DNA of 49,541 nucleotides from Roseibium hamelinense. GTDB lineage: Bacteria; Pseudomonadota; Alphaproteobacteria; Rhizobiales; Stappiaceae. This document shows positions 26,991 through 35,729 of this stretch, piece after piece. Location: positions 1 through 49,541 of the forward strand of contig NZ_VLLF01000014.1 in the NCBI RefSeq assembly GCF_007830545.1. Direction: 5' to 3'. The notes beneath the pieces were generated by a model that made no database searches, was not told the origin of the DNA, and saw nothing but the letters and a program-made list of their open reading frames with translations. Position 1 is the first letter of the stretch. The number at the start of each line of letters is the position of its first letter. The position numbers were made by a program, and so were the translations under genes.

Positions 26991-27956
26991 ATGGCACTCA
27001 AGATTGATCCACGGGCTTATGGCTTTCACCCAGAAAAGTGCACCGGCCTGCCCGATGGCCCGCCATCTCCCGGCTGGGTTCTGAAGAGCAGGTTTCTTCT
27101 TCTAAAAGAGATAGGCTCTGGCGGACAATCTCAAGTCTTCAAGGCAATGGATCTCGTTGCCCGGAAGGCAGGGCTTTCGACAGCAATCGTTGCCATCAAG
27201 CTCATGGTTGCAGGCGAAGACGTTGACCCGGATTTTATATCGCTAATGCACCGTGAAGCGCGACGCTTGCGTGATCTTGTGCATCCGAACATCGTTCGGG
27301 TTTACGACATGGACCGCACGGGGCCGGTGCACTTTATGGTTATGGAATTTCTCGAAGGCCGGACACTTTCAGCGCTCTTGAGAGAATCACCGGAACGAAA
27401 GCTTCCACCCAACCACGTCGAACGGCTCGTTCAGGATATTGGATCGGCGCTTTCGTTTGCCCATGGCAAAGGTATCGTTCACTCGGACCTCAAACCCGGA
27501 AATATATTCCTAGAAAGTTCCGGCGCTGTAAAACTGATTGATTTCAACATCGCCTGCCCCATCGCCCGCTCAATCCGTACTTCGGAAGAAGATACTCTTC
27601 GCATTTTGATCAGAACAGGCGCTATCACACCAGCCTATGCTTCGCCGCAACGGCTACAAGGCGCTGAACCTTGTGAGGCCGATGATGTTTTCTCCTTCGC
27701 GCTCTTAACTTACCTTATGTTAGCCGGCGTTCGTCCGTTTGGTCCCAAAAACGCACTTGAAGCTCTTGAAGCAAATGCTACCCCCGGGCGCATCAACAGT
27801 GTGAACGACGCGCAGTGGCGCACAATATGCAGCGGTTTGGCACTCAATGATCATGACAGGACAACAACCGTCAGAGAGTTTGTTGACGGCTTTTCGTCAG
27901 CCAACAAACAGTCGCTTGGAAGAGCATGGCTCCCGTCTTGGTTCCGTCCTGTATAA
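26991..27956 (+). CDS. ppkA: serine/threonine protein kinase (PpkA-like, cytoplasmic)
   Basis: The 321-residue protein is a Hanks-type kinase: glycine loop GSGGQSQVFKA near 42, catalytic lysine in VAIKLM, catalytic loop HSDLKPGNIF (HSD replaces HRD), and metal loop LIDFNIA, where DFN replaces DFG. The kinase fold takes up nearly all of the protein. There is no transmembrane helix or periplasmic domain, unlike the much larger Pseudomonas PpkA, so it cannot sense external signals by itself. A GTG two codons upstream, overlapping pppA, is an alternative start. It likely phosphorylates the FHA protein. It is the last gene of the plus-strand run, convergent with 27968-29710. Confidence 0.9.
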   Translation: MALKIDPRAYGFHPEKCTGLPDGPPSPGWVLKSRFLLLKEIGSGGQSQVFKAMDLVARKAGLSTAIVAIKLMVAGEDVDPDFISLMHREARRLRDLVHPNIVRVYDMDRTGPVHFMVMEFLEGRTLSALLRESPERKLPPNHVERLVQDIGSALSFAHGKGIVHSDLKPGNIFLESSGAVKLIDFNIACPIARSIRTSEEDTLRILIRTGAITPAYASPQRLQGAEPCEADDVFSFALLTYLMLAGVRPFGPKNALEALEANATPGRINSVNDAQWRTICSGLALNDHDRTTTVREFVDGFSSANKQSLGRAWLPSWFRPV

Positions 27957-27967
27957 ACATCCAACGG

Positions 27968-29710
27968 CTATATCTGGATCCGGAATCCGACGGCATAAGG
28001 GGTGCCATGGGATGAGCGAACCGTGGCATCAATATCAAGCACAGCATCCCCGTCTTCATCCGTAGCCGATGAGACCTCAAATTGAACGCGTCCGCCGAGG
28101 CCGTCCGAAACGCCGGCGAAATAACTGCCAAGATCCCGGGCAGAACCATCTGGATCATCCGAGCGCGGTGCCGCAGTTCGAAAGCCAATCTGCAACAACG
28201 TATTCAATCGAGCCAATGCCAGGGCGCGATCCAGACTGCCGCGCCCTTCGGCGGCATCGGCGGCGACCTCCTTCAGGATTGGCGCTCCCCGGAAGAACAC
28301 ACTGATGCGATTTGCCTGACCTTCGACGCAAGTAATACCCACCCGCGATAGTCCATCTGATGCATCCGGCGACGGCACGGTCCGGCAAACACTGGCCACT
28401 TCCGTCGCCCCTTGCACATGCTCGCACAGCTCCAGCCGATCAAAATCATAGCGAACGCCAGTTGGAAGGCGCGGCCACTGATCTTCGGCTTCGGCCCTCA
28501 AGATCGCAATCAACGCCAACCAAGCTGCGGGTGCAAAGAAAGCCGGCATACCGTCCTCTCCCGGCACCACACATCCGTCGTTCCAAAATAGCGCGACGCT
28601 GGCGCTCGCAGCAGAACTCCTGAGGCTCTTAAAGGCAGCAAATGCGTCGCCATCCAAAATCTGGTGCGGTGCATCCATACGCGCCAATTCGGTTTCAGAA
28701 ACTCCGGCAAATGATGGCAGGAGCGTTGCCAGCACACAGCTGGCATGTTCCTGGGCTAAGGATGCAATCGTCTTAAGATTTGCGACATCAGGAGCAACAA
28801 TCGATTGGCGATTTGCAGCAAGGATAACGTCAAATGCGGAACTTGAGAGTCCGCGTTCTGCCTCCACAAGCGCAGCCTTCAGTTCGTCAGCACTTGCGGT
28901 GCGCGACACTTGGCACAAGAAGAGACGCACCTCCGAATCGCGCGGCAAATTTGCAAGGAGCAAACGCAAAGCCAGCCAGTTTTCAAAAACCTGCCCAAAT
29001 CGATCATCTTTCAGGAAAACACTCGCCTGAAGTGTGAGAGCATCTTCCAAATCAGTCGTTTGCGGCCTGCCTGTTTCCTTGTCAGACCTTTGTTTGGCGC
29101 CCTTCCCCAAAGATTCTGAAACAAACGCTCCAACTGCCTGTTTGGCCAAGTCTTGAGATTGATCCGCCGAGGGCGCTGAACGCCCTGTATCGACCATGGA
29201 AAATAGTCCGTCCAATCCGTCGTCCGTCTTGTCAGATGCAGGCGATACACCTGCCTGCCTTGGGTCCCTGTCGGTTGAAGAGCGTTTGTGGTGCTGGTTA
29301 TCGGCAGCTTCTGCAATTGTGCGCAACCGATCAAAACGGCTGTTTCCTTCGATTTGCGCCGCCGAGAACGCTTCACGTGCGTCGGAAACAAACGCCATCT
29401 TCTCAAAAAGCGTCCGCGGTCGCAGATCGCGTGGCCGCTCAAGGGCAAAGGTTTCAGCTAAACGCGTCGGAAAGGATCCTAGGGTGTTTTCAGCAATCAC
29501 CTCAATTTTGGGAGCCAAGAGTAACAGGATTTCGGAAATGTCCATCCCGGAGACTTCGTGGACATCTTTTTTCAATGTCCCAAAGTCACCCGCGATTAAG
29601 ATACGATAAGCAGGCGGCGGGGCCATTGGCTTTTTGGGAGCCGAGCCGTCACCGAGGCCGACAGAAAATGACTTTATTCCATGGTCGTTTTGTCCATTTT
29701 CTTCAGCCAT
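27968..29710 (-). CDS. divergent sheath-like protein: natural TssB-TssC fusion
   Basis: The 580-residue protein aligns by eye with this locus's own TssB and then TssC. Residues about 30-130 follow TssB: YRILIAGDFGTL matches KMVVLGDYTL, ISEILLLLAPKIEVIAENTL matches FNDVMKSQNLSLDVATDNKL, and ERPRDLRPRTL matches DSLSDFSPEAV. From about 165, LDGLFSMVDTGRSAP then LAKQAVGAFVSESL matches the TssC N-terminus, FENWLALRLLLANLPRD matches LESAWRSLKFLVDRTD, and LATLLPSFAGVSETEL matches the AAAAPAMFGVDSFEEI region. Conserved TssC blocks such as EYGQFGG are lost and the C-terminus is shorter. It may cap, initiate or regulate the sheath rather than polymerise (inference). It is the last gene of a minus-strand unit, four bases after the 29715-30068 gene. 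Confidence 0.7.
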   Translation of the reverse strand: MAEENGQNDHGIKSFSVGLGDGSAPKKPMAPPPAYRILIAGDFGTLKKDVHEVSGMDISEILLLLAPKIEVIAENTLGSFPTRLAETFALERPRDLRPRTLFEKMAFVSDAREAFSAAQIEGNSRFDRLRTIAEAADNQHHKRSSTDRDPRQAGVSPASDKTDDGLDGLFSMVDTGRSAPSADQSQDLAKQAVGAFVSESLGKGAKQRSDKETGRPQTTDLEDALTLQASVFLKDDRFGQVFENWLALRLLLANLPRDSEVRLFLCQVSRTASADELKAALVEAERGLSSSAFDVILAANRQSIVAPDVANLKTIASLAQEHASCVLATLLPSFAGVSETELARMDAPHQILDGDAFAAFKSLRSSAASASVALFWNDGCVVPGEDGMPAFFAPAAWLALIAILRAEAEDQWPRLPTGVRYDFDRLELCEHVQGATEVASVCRTVPSPDASDGLSRVGITCVEGQANRISVFFRGAPILKEVAADAAEGRGSLDRALALARLNTLLQIGFRTAAPRSDDPDGSARDLGSYFAGVSDGLGGRVQFEVSSATDEDGDAVLDIDATVRSSHGTPYAVGFRIQI

Positions 29711-29714
29711 TGCT

Positions 29715-30068
29715 TCACCTCAAAATATTGACCTTTGTCGGCGTTGCATGAATTTTCAAGAACGCAAGCGTTTCTCGATCCAAAATCACCTGCCCCGCGA
29801 CCGAATATCCGCCGTCACGCTCCGCAACCTGACCGGACACATCAAATACAATCACCTCTCGGCCTGAACCAGTCTCGACGCCTACCGGTGCAATCGTTAG
29901 ATCAATCGTTAGCGGATGTCCCGTGCTCATGGTTTCCGTACTTCGGCCCAGCGCACGTGGTCCGTTGGACTGCTCAAGATATACTTGCGGAGTCCGATTA
30001 CGCAGATAGTCATAAATCGCTGCGCGCAAAGGATCCGGTTCCCGTTTTGGCGGTGTCCACGATGCCAT
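29715..30068 (-). CDS. small protein of unknown function in the sheath-fusion operon
   Basis: The 117-residue protein is not recognised. It has a basic, proline-rich start, an RAAIYDYLRNRTPQVY helix, and a beta-rich second half (LTIDLTIAPVGVETGSG, VIVFDVSGQVAERDGGYSVAG) without signal peptide or transmembrane helix. Its ATG overlaps the stop of the TPR gene (TGATG), and the sheath-fusion gene starts four bases after its own stop. Translation coupling to both neighbours suggests that it works with them. A small tail or baseplate component would fit the context, but nothing in the sequence proves it. Confidence 0.65.
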   Translation of the reverse strand: MASWTPPKREPDPLRAAIYDYLRNRTPQVYLEQSNGPRALGRSTETMSTGHPLTIDLTIAPVGVETGSGREVIVFDVSGQVAERDGGYSVAGQVILDRETLAFLKIHATPTKVNILR

Positions 30069-31966
30069 CAGCCTTCATGCTCCGTATGTAAAAAGGAAGT
30101 CTTTCCGAGTTTGCCGGAAAAGCTCGATAGCAAAGAGCCAGAGATCTCCTCCATCACATCGCTCCAAGGCGCTGCGCGATCTGTTCCGACAGTTTCGACT
30201 GAAGGGTACCAAAGAGAATGATCATCTTCCGCGACCCAATACCAAGGCCGGTTGAAGCGATAGATCAATATGCCGGGCACCCCGGCAGCACCCGCGGCGT
30301 GGAGCGCAAGACTGTCTGGACCGACAACAACATCTAAGACACTGATCAAAGCCGCGAGGTCCGACAAGCTCTTGAAATGGCGTCCAGCATCGATGACACC
30401 GTCGACACCTTTCAATTGGTGCCTGCTTTCATCCCAGTTAAGAGCGACCCGCGTTCCCTTTCCAAATGGCAGGCTTGGCAGAAGTTGGTCCAGCTTCAAG
30501 CCGGTTTCCGAAGCATCCCAGCATAGTCCAACCCACGGTCGCGGAAACTCAGATAGCGCCGTGCGCCATTTTTCAGCCAAATCCGGATTGACCTTTAGAT
30601 ACGGGATGGCCGCGGCAACCTCTCCACGTACGACAGGAGGGAGCGTCAGCACGTGAGAGCATGGAAAAGATATTTTTGAACCAGCAACCGCTGCTTCGGA
30701 CGGAACATCGTTCGCAAGATATTTTGGGAACCCAAACAGTCCGGCAACCTGCCCGAATGCAGATGGGCCAACAAGTTCGACATCTTCCAGGGCCCGGACT
30801 TGTGACAAAAATCGCGCGATCACCATAAACTCAAGGCTGGATAGTGATGGATCTATCACAAACACAGCATCATTCAGAGCGCGCTTGAGAATTTCCGGAT
30901 TTGAAATCTCTTCGGGCTCGATTCCCAAAAGTCGAGCCAGTAAGGGCGCTTCAATGGTCTGTGCAACCTCATCAACTTGACCGGTGATCAAGAAACAGTC
31001 TCTGAGCAATCCACGAAGCTGATTTTGAGCCGTCTTGGGCAGTTTTTCCACATTTTGACGCAAGGGGGCGAGCAACTTGAGCGCTTGAACCGGATGTCCG
31101 GCCAGGCGGTAGGCTGCGGCCAGCGCAATCGTGGTCTCAATTCGGCTTTGACTGCGTTTTGCGACCGGAGCAAACTCCCGTAAAGCGGTCACTGCATCAT
31201 TCCGTTCCGCCATAATCTTGATATAGCAGAGCCAAGCCTGAACCATATCAGGAAACAAAACCGTCGCGCGTTTTGCAAGTTTGACTGCAGATGTCAGTTG
31301 ACCAAGGGCCGCAGAATTCGCTGCAACGTAAAGCATGTATTCGGGATTGTTTGGCTCAGTCAGATGCGCCTTCTCGAAAAACGATGTCGCCCGTGTGTGA
31401 TCGCCCAGTTGACTGAGCATTTCCCCAACCAGCGCATTGTATGCAGCCTTTTCTGGAGCAATATACAGCGCTTCTTGAGCGAGGCTCAAAGCCGGACCAA
31501 ACAATCCAAAACTGGCATAGAGCTTTGCCAGGCCCTGAAGAATTTCGGTATTTTGCGGATTTTTATCTTTTTGGCCAATCAAAAGGGCTTCGGCTTCTTC
31601 AAGACGACCTGCCTTGGCCAAGAATTCAGCCTTCAGGAGCGCTGCCTCACTCTGATCTGGATCGAGCGCGAGGGCTTGGTCCACAAGCGTTTCCGCCTCT
31701 GCTAGCTGCTCACTTAATATGAGTATTTTTGCTGACAAAGCCAAAAAGCGCGGGTCTTTGGTGGTTCTCGCATTGGCTTGTTTTAAAAGACCTTGAGCCG
31801 CTTCAAGATCACCATTGCCCATCTGTATTTCGATGAGCCCGCTAAGTGCCTCCGGATGCCCCGGCGCGACATCCAGAATACCTTCGTACAACAAAGCCGC
31901 ATTATCATGGCGCCCGGCCTCAGCGTGTTCGCGCGCAGCCTTGAGGCGGTCATCCACCAACAACAT
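30068..31966 (-). CDS. TPR protein with C-terminal glycosyltransferase-like domain
   Basis: The 632-residue protein has about nine tetratricopeptide repeats in its first 300 residues (for example NDAALLYEGILDVAPGHPEAL and AETLVDQALALDPDQSEAAL). The C-terminal third resembles family 9 glycosyltransferases as found behind TPRs: WVGLCWDASETG, LAALISVLDVVVGPDSLALH and AAGAAGVPGILIYRFNRPWYW. Sugar donor and acceptor are unknown. It heads the three-gene unit that ends with the sheath fusion, 52 bases after the DUF3540 gene, with only a weak ribosome binding site. Glycosylation of a secreted or tail protein is a possible role (inference). Confidence 0.75.
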   Translation of the reverse strand: MLLVDDRLKAAREHAEAGRHDNAALLYEGILDVAPGHPEALSGLIEIQMGNGDLEAAQGLLKQANARTTKDPRFLALSAKILILSEQLAEAETLVDQALALDPDQSEAALLKAEFLAKAGRLEEAEALLIGQKDKNPQNTEILQGLAKLYASFGLFGPALSLAQEALYIAPEKAAYNALVGEMLSQLGDHTRATSFFEKAHLTEPNNPEYMLYVAANSAALGQLTSAVKLAKRATVLFPDMVQAWLCYIKIMAERNDAVTALREFAPVAKRSQSRIETTIALAAAYRLAGHPVQALKLLAPLRQNVEKLPKTAQNQLRGLLRDCFLITGQVDEVAQTIEAPLLARLLGIEPEEISNPEILKRALNDAVFVIDPSLSSLEFMVIARFLSQVRALEDVELVGPSAFGQVAGLFGFPKYLANDVPSEAAVAGSKISFPCSHVLTLPPVVRGEVAAAIPYLKVNPDLAEKWRTALSEFPRPWVGLCWDASETGLKLDQLLPSLPFGKGTRVALNWDESRHQLKGVDGVIDAGRHFKSLSDLAALISVLDVVVGPDSLALHAAGAAGVPGILIYRFNRPWYWVAEDDHSLWYPSVETVGTDRAAPWSDVMEEISGSLLSSFSGKLGKTSFLHTEHEG

Positions 31967-32018
31967 CTATTCCACAGCCTCCCAATGCGGCACCAGAACC
32001 GCAGACGACCGTTATCGG

Positions 32019-32660
32019 TCAGCCAACACTTACTCTTTTTGCATCTAGCCGTACATCTTCTGAGGCTGTCACCAAAGAAATTTCACTATTTTGGGTCGCG
32101 ACGCTATCGATGTTCTCAACCAAAATTCCAGCTTGAAGGCTATCAACTTCTTTGACTGCCGTTGACCGCGTGTCTGTTGTCGTTGTGATTGTCCGTGCTG
32201 AGACAATCTTGTCGACGACGGTTTCCAGTGATTTGGAGAAATTCCGGACCAGCTGGCGCCCCGTTTGGGTCAGGGTTTCAGAGATTAAATTGAGATTGCG
32301 AGCAGTAAATTTTACTGTTGGCGCGCTTACCTCCAACTCCGAATTCGCTCTCAGATGCACACGATTTGCTTCGGGTACACGAAGATCCGCCGGGGTGTTC
32401 GCGTCTCTGGTCAGCACGGACAATATGAACGCACCGTCGTCCCCCCTTGCGACAAGCACCATATCGCCTATTGCCGGCGCTAAAAGACAGCCGGCCGCCT
32501 GATCAGCATGGATGGATTCGCCTCCTGGCAGTCCGACCAACGCTTGGGTTTCGGTCACAAGGGCTGTCACATGCGCGGTGCACATGGTCATATCTTGTTG
32601 CCGGATTCGCCGACCCGTTGCACCTTGCGCCTCTGGGACGCTCTTGTCCTGTTTTAGCAT
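32019..32660 (-). CDS. DUF3540 domain protein (T6SS spike-associated)
   Basis: The 213-residue protein matches the DUF3540 pattern as I recall it: VGLPGGESIHADQAAGCLLAP, GDMVLVARGDDGAFILSVL (an OB-like gp5-type strand set), then a beta-helix-like LRANSELEVSAPTVKFTARNLNLISETLTQTG. DUF3540 proteins are encoded with VgrG, DUF2169 and DUF4150 proteins in T6SS tip clusters, as here. GGAG lies seven bases before the ATG. Role: probably a tip or adaptor component; not proven. Confidence 0.7.
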   Translation of the reverse strand: MLKQDKSVPEAQGATGRRIRQQDMTMCTAHVTALVTETQALVGLPGGESIHADQAAGCLLAPAIGDMVLVARGDDGAFILSVLTRDANTPADLRVPEANRVHLRANSELEVSAPTVKFTARNLNLISETLTQTGRQLVRNFSKSLETVVDKIVSARTITTTTDTRSTAVKEVDSLQAGILVENIDSVATQNSEISLVTASEDVRLDAKRVSVG

Positions 32661-32684
32661 TTTCTACTCCAGCTGTTGCAACCA

Positions 32685-33734
32685 TCAGATCTGTGCAGTG
32701 CTGGCGATCTTGGCCTCCCAGAAAGCGATCAACGACTTAACGCTCTTGCTTTCCGTCTCGACTGCGGACGTTTCTGCTGTAGTCGCACTGGTTTGTACTT
32801 CGACAGCGGAGGTGTTGGCTTCCGTTGCATTCGTATCAGTCTTTACGGCAGACACCCAGTTACTCGTTCCATTAGTTGTGAAGTGGCCACCCTTTGTCTC
32901 GGTTTTCCATGAACAAACGTCTAGCTTCCAAACCCCGATATCGAACTTAGCACCGTAGAGTGTAATTTTTGAAATCGGCTCGATGTTTAGGATCACCGAA
33001 AGGGTGAATACGAATTCGCCGGAAAGCTTGATCGACATGGCACCGCCATAGAAAAACTTGTGGCTAGTGGCGTGCTGCATCGTAGTAGTCTTTTCATAGA
33101 CCTCTTTGTATTGTTCTGCTTTGTATATGTCGTATTTGTTTGCTTCATAATACTTGCGGGAGACGCTCGTAACCCGGGTGTACTCCTCGCCGTCAACGTC
33201 TTTGGTGTACTTCTTTGATGTCGTTGTGATATCGCCACGTTTGCTATTATCGCTGGAGTCACCTGCACAAATGGTGATGTCCTGACTATCGCCCGAGGTG
33301 ATTGTGACAGTACTGTTTGTGCTCTCGATGTGAATGGCATCATCGGAATTGATGTATAGCTTTTCACCCACACGAACGAGCATCCGGCCGTCGCAGGCCA
33401 TCAAGATGCCTTTTCCACCTCCAGCGGCATTTTTATAAACCGAATCCCCTGATTCGTCCGCAATGTGCTGCGCCGGATAGTAGCTTGCCTGCGCACTGTT
33501 GCTAAAGGCCGATTGCTCGATGTCCGAGTATTCGCCCAGACGCAGGAATGTTCCCAGCCCGCTGTCGTCCGATGTCAGGGTCGAGTCATTCGCTGCCGTT
33601 GGCACATAAAAATAGGTGTATGTCGTCTGATAGTGCGTGCCGCTATCTGCATCAACGAGCGCATCTGTTGAACTGTATGCTTCCCAGTCGTCAATCTGGT
33701 CAGCCAGTTGATCTAGTGTCGGTGTACTCGCCAT
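32685..33734 (-). CDS. spike-like protein, possible detached VgrG C-terminal extension
   Basis: The 349-residue protein is not a known family to me. Its middle has a pattern like the gp5/VgrG beta-helix: ILMACDGRMLVRVGEKLYIN, then DDAIHIESTNSTVTITSGD. A long region rich in Lys, Tyr and Thr follows, and the end (about 300-335) holds an Ala/Thr/Glu heptad-like coiled coil (TSAVEVQTSATTAETSAVE). The neighbouring VgrG stops right after its OB domain and lacks such a helix. GGAGG lies seven bases before the ATG, 34 bases after the vgrG stop. It could extend the spike or be a cargo protein; no toxin motif is seen. Confidence 0.6.
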   Translation of the reverse strand: MASTPTLDQLADQIDDWEAYSSTDALVDADSGTHYQTTYTYFYVPTAANDSTLTSDDSGLGTFLRLGEYSDIEQSAFSNSAQASYYPAQHIADESGDSVYKNAAGGGKGILMACDGRMLVRVGEKLYINSDDAIHIESTNSTVTITSGDSQDITICAGDSSDNSKRGDITTTSKKYTKDVDGEEYTRVTSVSRKYYEANKYDIYKAEQYKEVYEKTTTMQHATSHKFFYGGAMSIKLSGEFVFTLSVILNIEPISKITLYGAKFDIGVWKLDVCSWKTETKGGHFTTNGTSNWVSAVKTDTNATEANTSAVEVQTSATTAETSAVETESKSVKSLIAFWEAKIASTAQI

Positions 33735-33768
33735 ATCTCATATCCTCCGATCGGGAGCGGCGCACGCG

Positions 33769-35298
33769 TCAGGCGGCTCCATCGCTGATTTGCATAACAA
33801 TTCCTGATGCTGTTCTCGTACGATGCGCCACGTTCCGGTTCGTCGCTGTCACCGGGTTCGTGTGTTCGCCATTCGAAACAGCCCCGACAATCAACGGCCG
33901 GTCCGGGTCTCCCTCTTCGAATGCCAGCAGCACTTCGGTCCCAACCAAAAGCGTCGAATGTGATCCGTAACCATCGCCGCCACCATAGGGCTCCATTTTT
34001 CGGACATAGTGGCTGGCACGTCCTTTAGACAAACCACTTTCCTCGCACATAACCCGAATGCGATAGTGGCCAGCGGAATCCAGTTCGGCGCGCTTGCCGT
34101 CTGTCTCACCGTCGATAAAACCTATCATGTATCCGGTGACGATTGGCTTAGGAGTTGCCAACGCTGGCCGGAAACCTTTGTCAAAAGGCACACAAACAAA
34201 CTCATTTGAATAGGGTTCGGGTGTCAGATCAGAGGAGCTGAATCCGAGTGGCGTTGTCTCAACACATTTGTGCGTCACTTCGGTGACAATGTAGAGGCCC
34301 TCAAAATCCCGTATTGGATGGTTGGACAGCTCGAAAAATACACCGGGGCGCAGGTTTGGGATATTGCTTTCGCCGCGAAATAGAACGCGCTGGCACTCAA
34401 GCAGTTCTACACGGCGCTTGGCGATGAACTGTCCTTCTGCAGGCTTGGCGTAGTTCTCGCCATACCGCGTCACCACACCTTGGCTTTCATAGCTGGCATT
34501 TTCGGTGACAGACAACGATACCTTCGGAGTTGCCGGATTATACTCCCGCAAATCGACTGTCCCACTCTGGGTTTCGTATCTGGCATTGAACGACCAAATT
34601 CCAAATTCGCCGACGCCGCGTACCTGTTGTTTGCTACGGAACGGCAGCTTATCGCTAATGCTCTGACCGGACAGTTTTTGGAAGTGTTCCTTCCGGTCGC
34701 CAAAAACGACTTTCTCCCGGTTACCCGAGTGATCGAAGGAATAAAAAATCCCGAAGCGTTCGCATAGGCGGTTGATAAAGTTTGCGTCGGTTTCACGGTA
34801 TTGCATGACAAAGTCCAGCATCGGGTAGTCCCCGGCGTTCGGCAGCATGTCATGCTGAATTTGCCGGGCCACTCTACTGGCCGAGGTGTTCGATGACGAT
34901 TTGTTCGCATCATTCAGTTCACCGGTCAGGATATCGACTACCGTAACATCCTTGTCCGTACCGTAGACCTGATTTTGAGCGCTGTGCCGCAGCATCGCGA
35001 GCTCCGGTTCCAGAACAACCCGAAAGCAAAACTCTTGTTTGGGGGTCGGGTCCCGGGTTTCAGCATGCCCAACGACGCCGATGAGTTTCACCTTTTCGTC
35101 ACCAACTTCGATTTCGAGCGTTGCGGATTTTCCGATCATGTCGTTCAGATTGACCGCATCAGCGGACATCACATCCACCGCGAACTGGTAGTTTCGGTTA
35201 AGCGCTTCATGTCCATGGATTGCTTCAACATAGACATCGTCCCGAGATTTGCCAGGCAGCGTCAGATAAAGCTTGTTGTGCGGAACTTTGTTATTCAT
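33769..35298 (-). CDS. vgrG: type VI secretion system spike protein VgrG (TssI), short form
   Basis: The product is 509 residues from MNNKVPHNKL. It has the phage gp27-like domain (about 1-370; MLDFVMQYRETDANFINRLCERFGIFYSF and YSNEFVCVPFD are typical) and the gp5-like OB fold (about 385-480; GTEVLLAFEEGDPDRPLIVG and NGEHTNPV). It ends about 30 residues after the OB fold, without the usual gp5 beta-helix needle and without an effector extension. The longer upstream frame is rejected because it runs into the DUF4150 gene. VgrG trimers form the spike tip. Confidence 0.95.
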   Translation of the reverse strand: MNNKVPHNKLYLTLPGKSRDDVYVEAIHGHEALNRNYQFAVDVMSADAVNLNDMIGKSATLEIEVGDEKVKLIGVVGHAETRDPTPKQEFCFRVVLEPELAMLRHSAQNQVYGTDKDVTVVDILTGELNDANKSSSNTSASRVARQIQHDMLPNAGDYPMLDFVMQYRETDANFINRLCERFGIFYSFDHSGNREKVVFGDRKEHFQKLSGQSISDKLPFRSKQQVRGVGEFGIWSFNARYETQSGTVDLREYNPATPKVSLSVTENASYESQGVVTRYGENYAKPAEGQFIAKRRVELLECQRVLFRGESNIPNLRPGVFFELSNHPIRDFEGLYIVTEVTHKCVETTPLGFSSSDLTPEPYSNEFVCVPFDKGFRPALATPKPIVTGYMIGFIDGETDGKRAELDSAGHYRIRVMCEESGLSKGRASHYVRKMEPYGGGDGYGSHSTLLVGTEVLLAFEEGDPDRPLIVGAVSNGEHTNPVTATNRNVAHRTRTASGIVMQISDGAA

Positions 35299-35324
35299 GG
35301 CGACATATACTCCGAGAACAAAGC

Positions 35325-35729
35325 CTACAGGCTGGGGTTCAGCATGCGAATTTGGGATGGCACGAGTGTCGTGCCGACGGAATTTGGCGATACGCCGTTT
35401 TGCAGCGTCGGGTCCAAAAGCGCGCGGGTCGCAGGCATGCACTGCAAAAACAGTTTGGTGGACCCTTTAACGTTTCGGCTGTTTGAGCAAACCATGCCTG
35501 ACGCAACACCCGGCCCAGGACCACTAACGGTCACCGGCGCGAGGTTCGTCATGTTATGAGCTGGCATGCACATAATTAGAGAACGGAAGCAGGTCGGGAT
35601 CTCGGTGACGCGGAAACCCATCGAGAACAAGGGGATTGGAACTGGGCCAACAGGCGTCGCCTGCAGATAAATATCCGGAACCGAAAAATCCATGCCGGGG
35701 ATCGGCCCTTGAGAATTGACTAGTGGCAT
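35325..35729 (-). CDS. DUF4150 PAAR-like tip protein
   Basis: The 134-residue protein matches the DUF4150/PAAR-like pattern: PNSVGTTLVPSQ, proline-rich PDIYLQATPVGPVPIPLF, MGFRVTEIPTCFRS, and a paired-Cys and His region (MCMPAHNMTNLAPVTVSG). Such proteins sharpen the VgrG tip and often link effectors. Its ATG overlaps the stop of the pentapeptide gene; a GTG one codon upstream is the alternative. vgrG follows after 26 bases. No toxin extension is fused to it. Confidence 0.85.
   Translation of the reverse strand: MPLVNSQGPIPGMDFSVPDIYLQATPVGPVPIPLFSMGFRVTEIPTCFRSLIMCMPAHNMTNLAPVTVSGPGPGVASGMVCSNSRNVKGSTKLFLQCMPATRALLDPTLQNGVSPNSVGTTLVPSQIRMLNPSL

Noticed and set aside
32685..33734. The spike-like protein as a recognised toxin effector
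   Set aside because: No nuclease, peptidase, lipase, deaminase or pore-forming motif could be found, and no immunity-like gene follows it.
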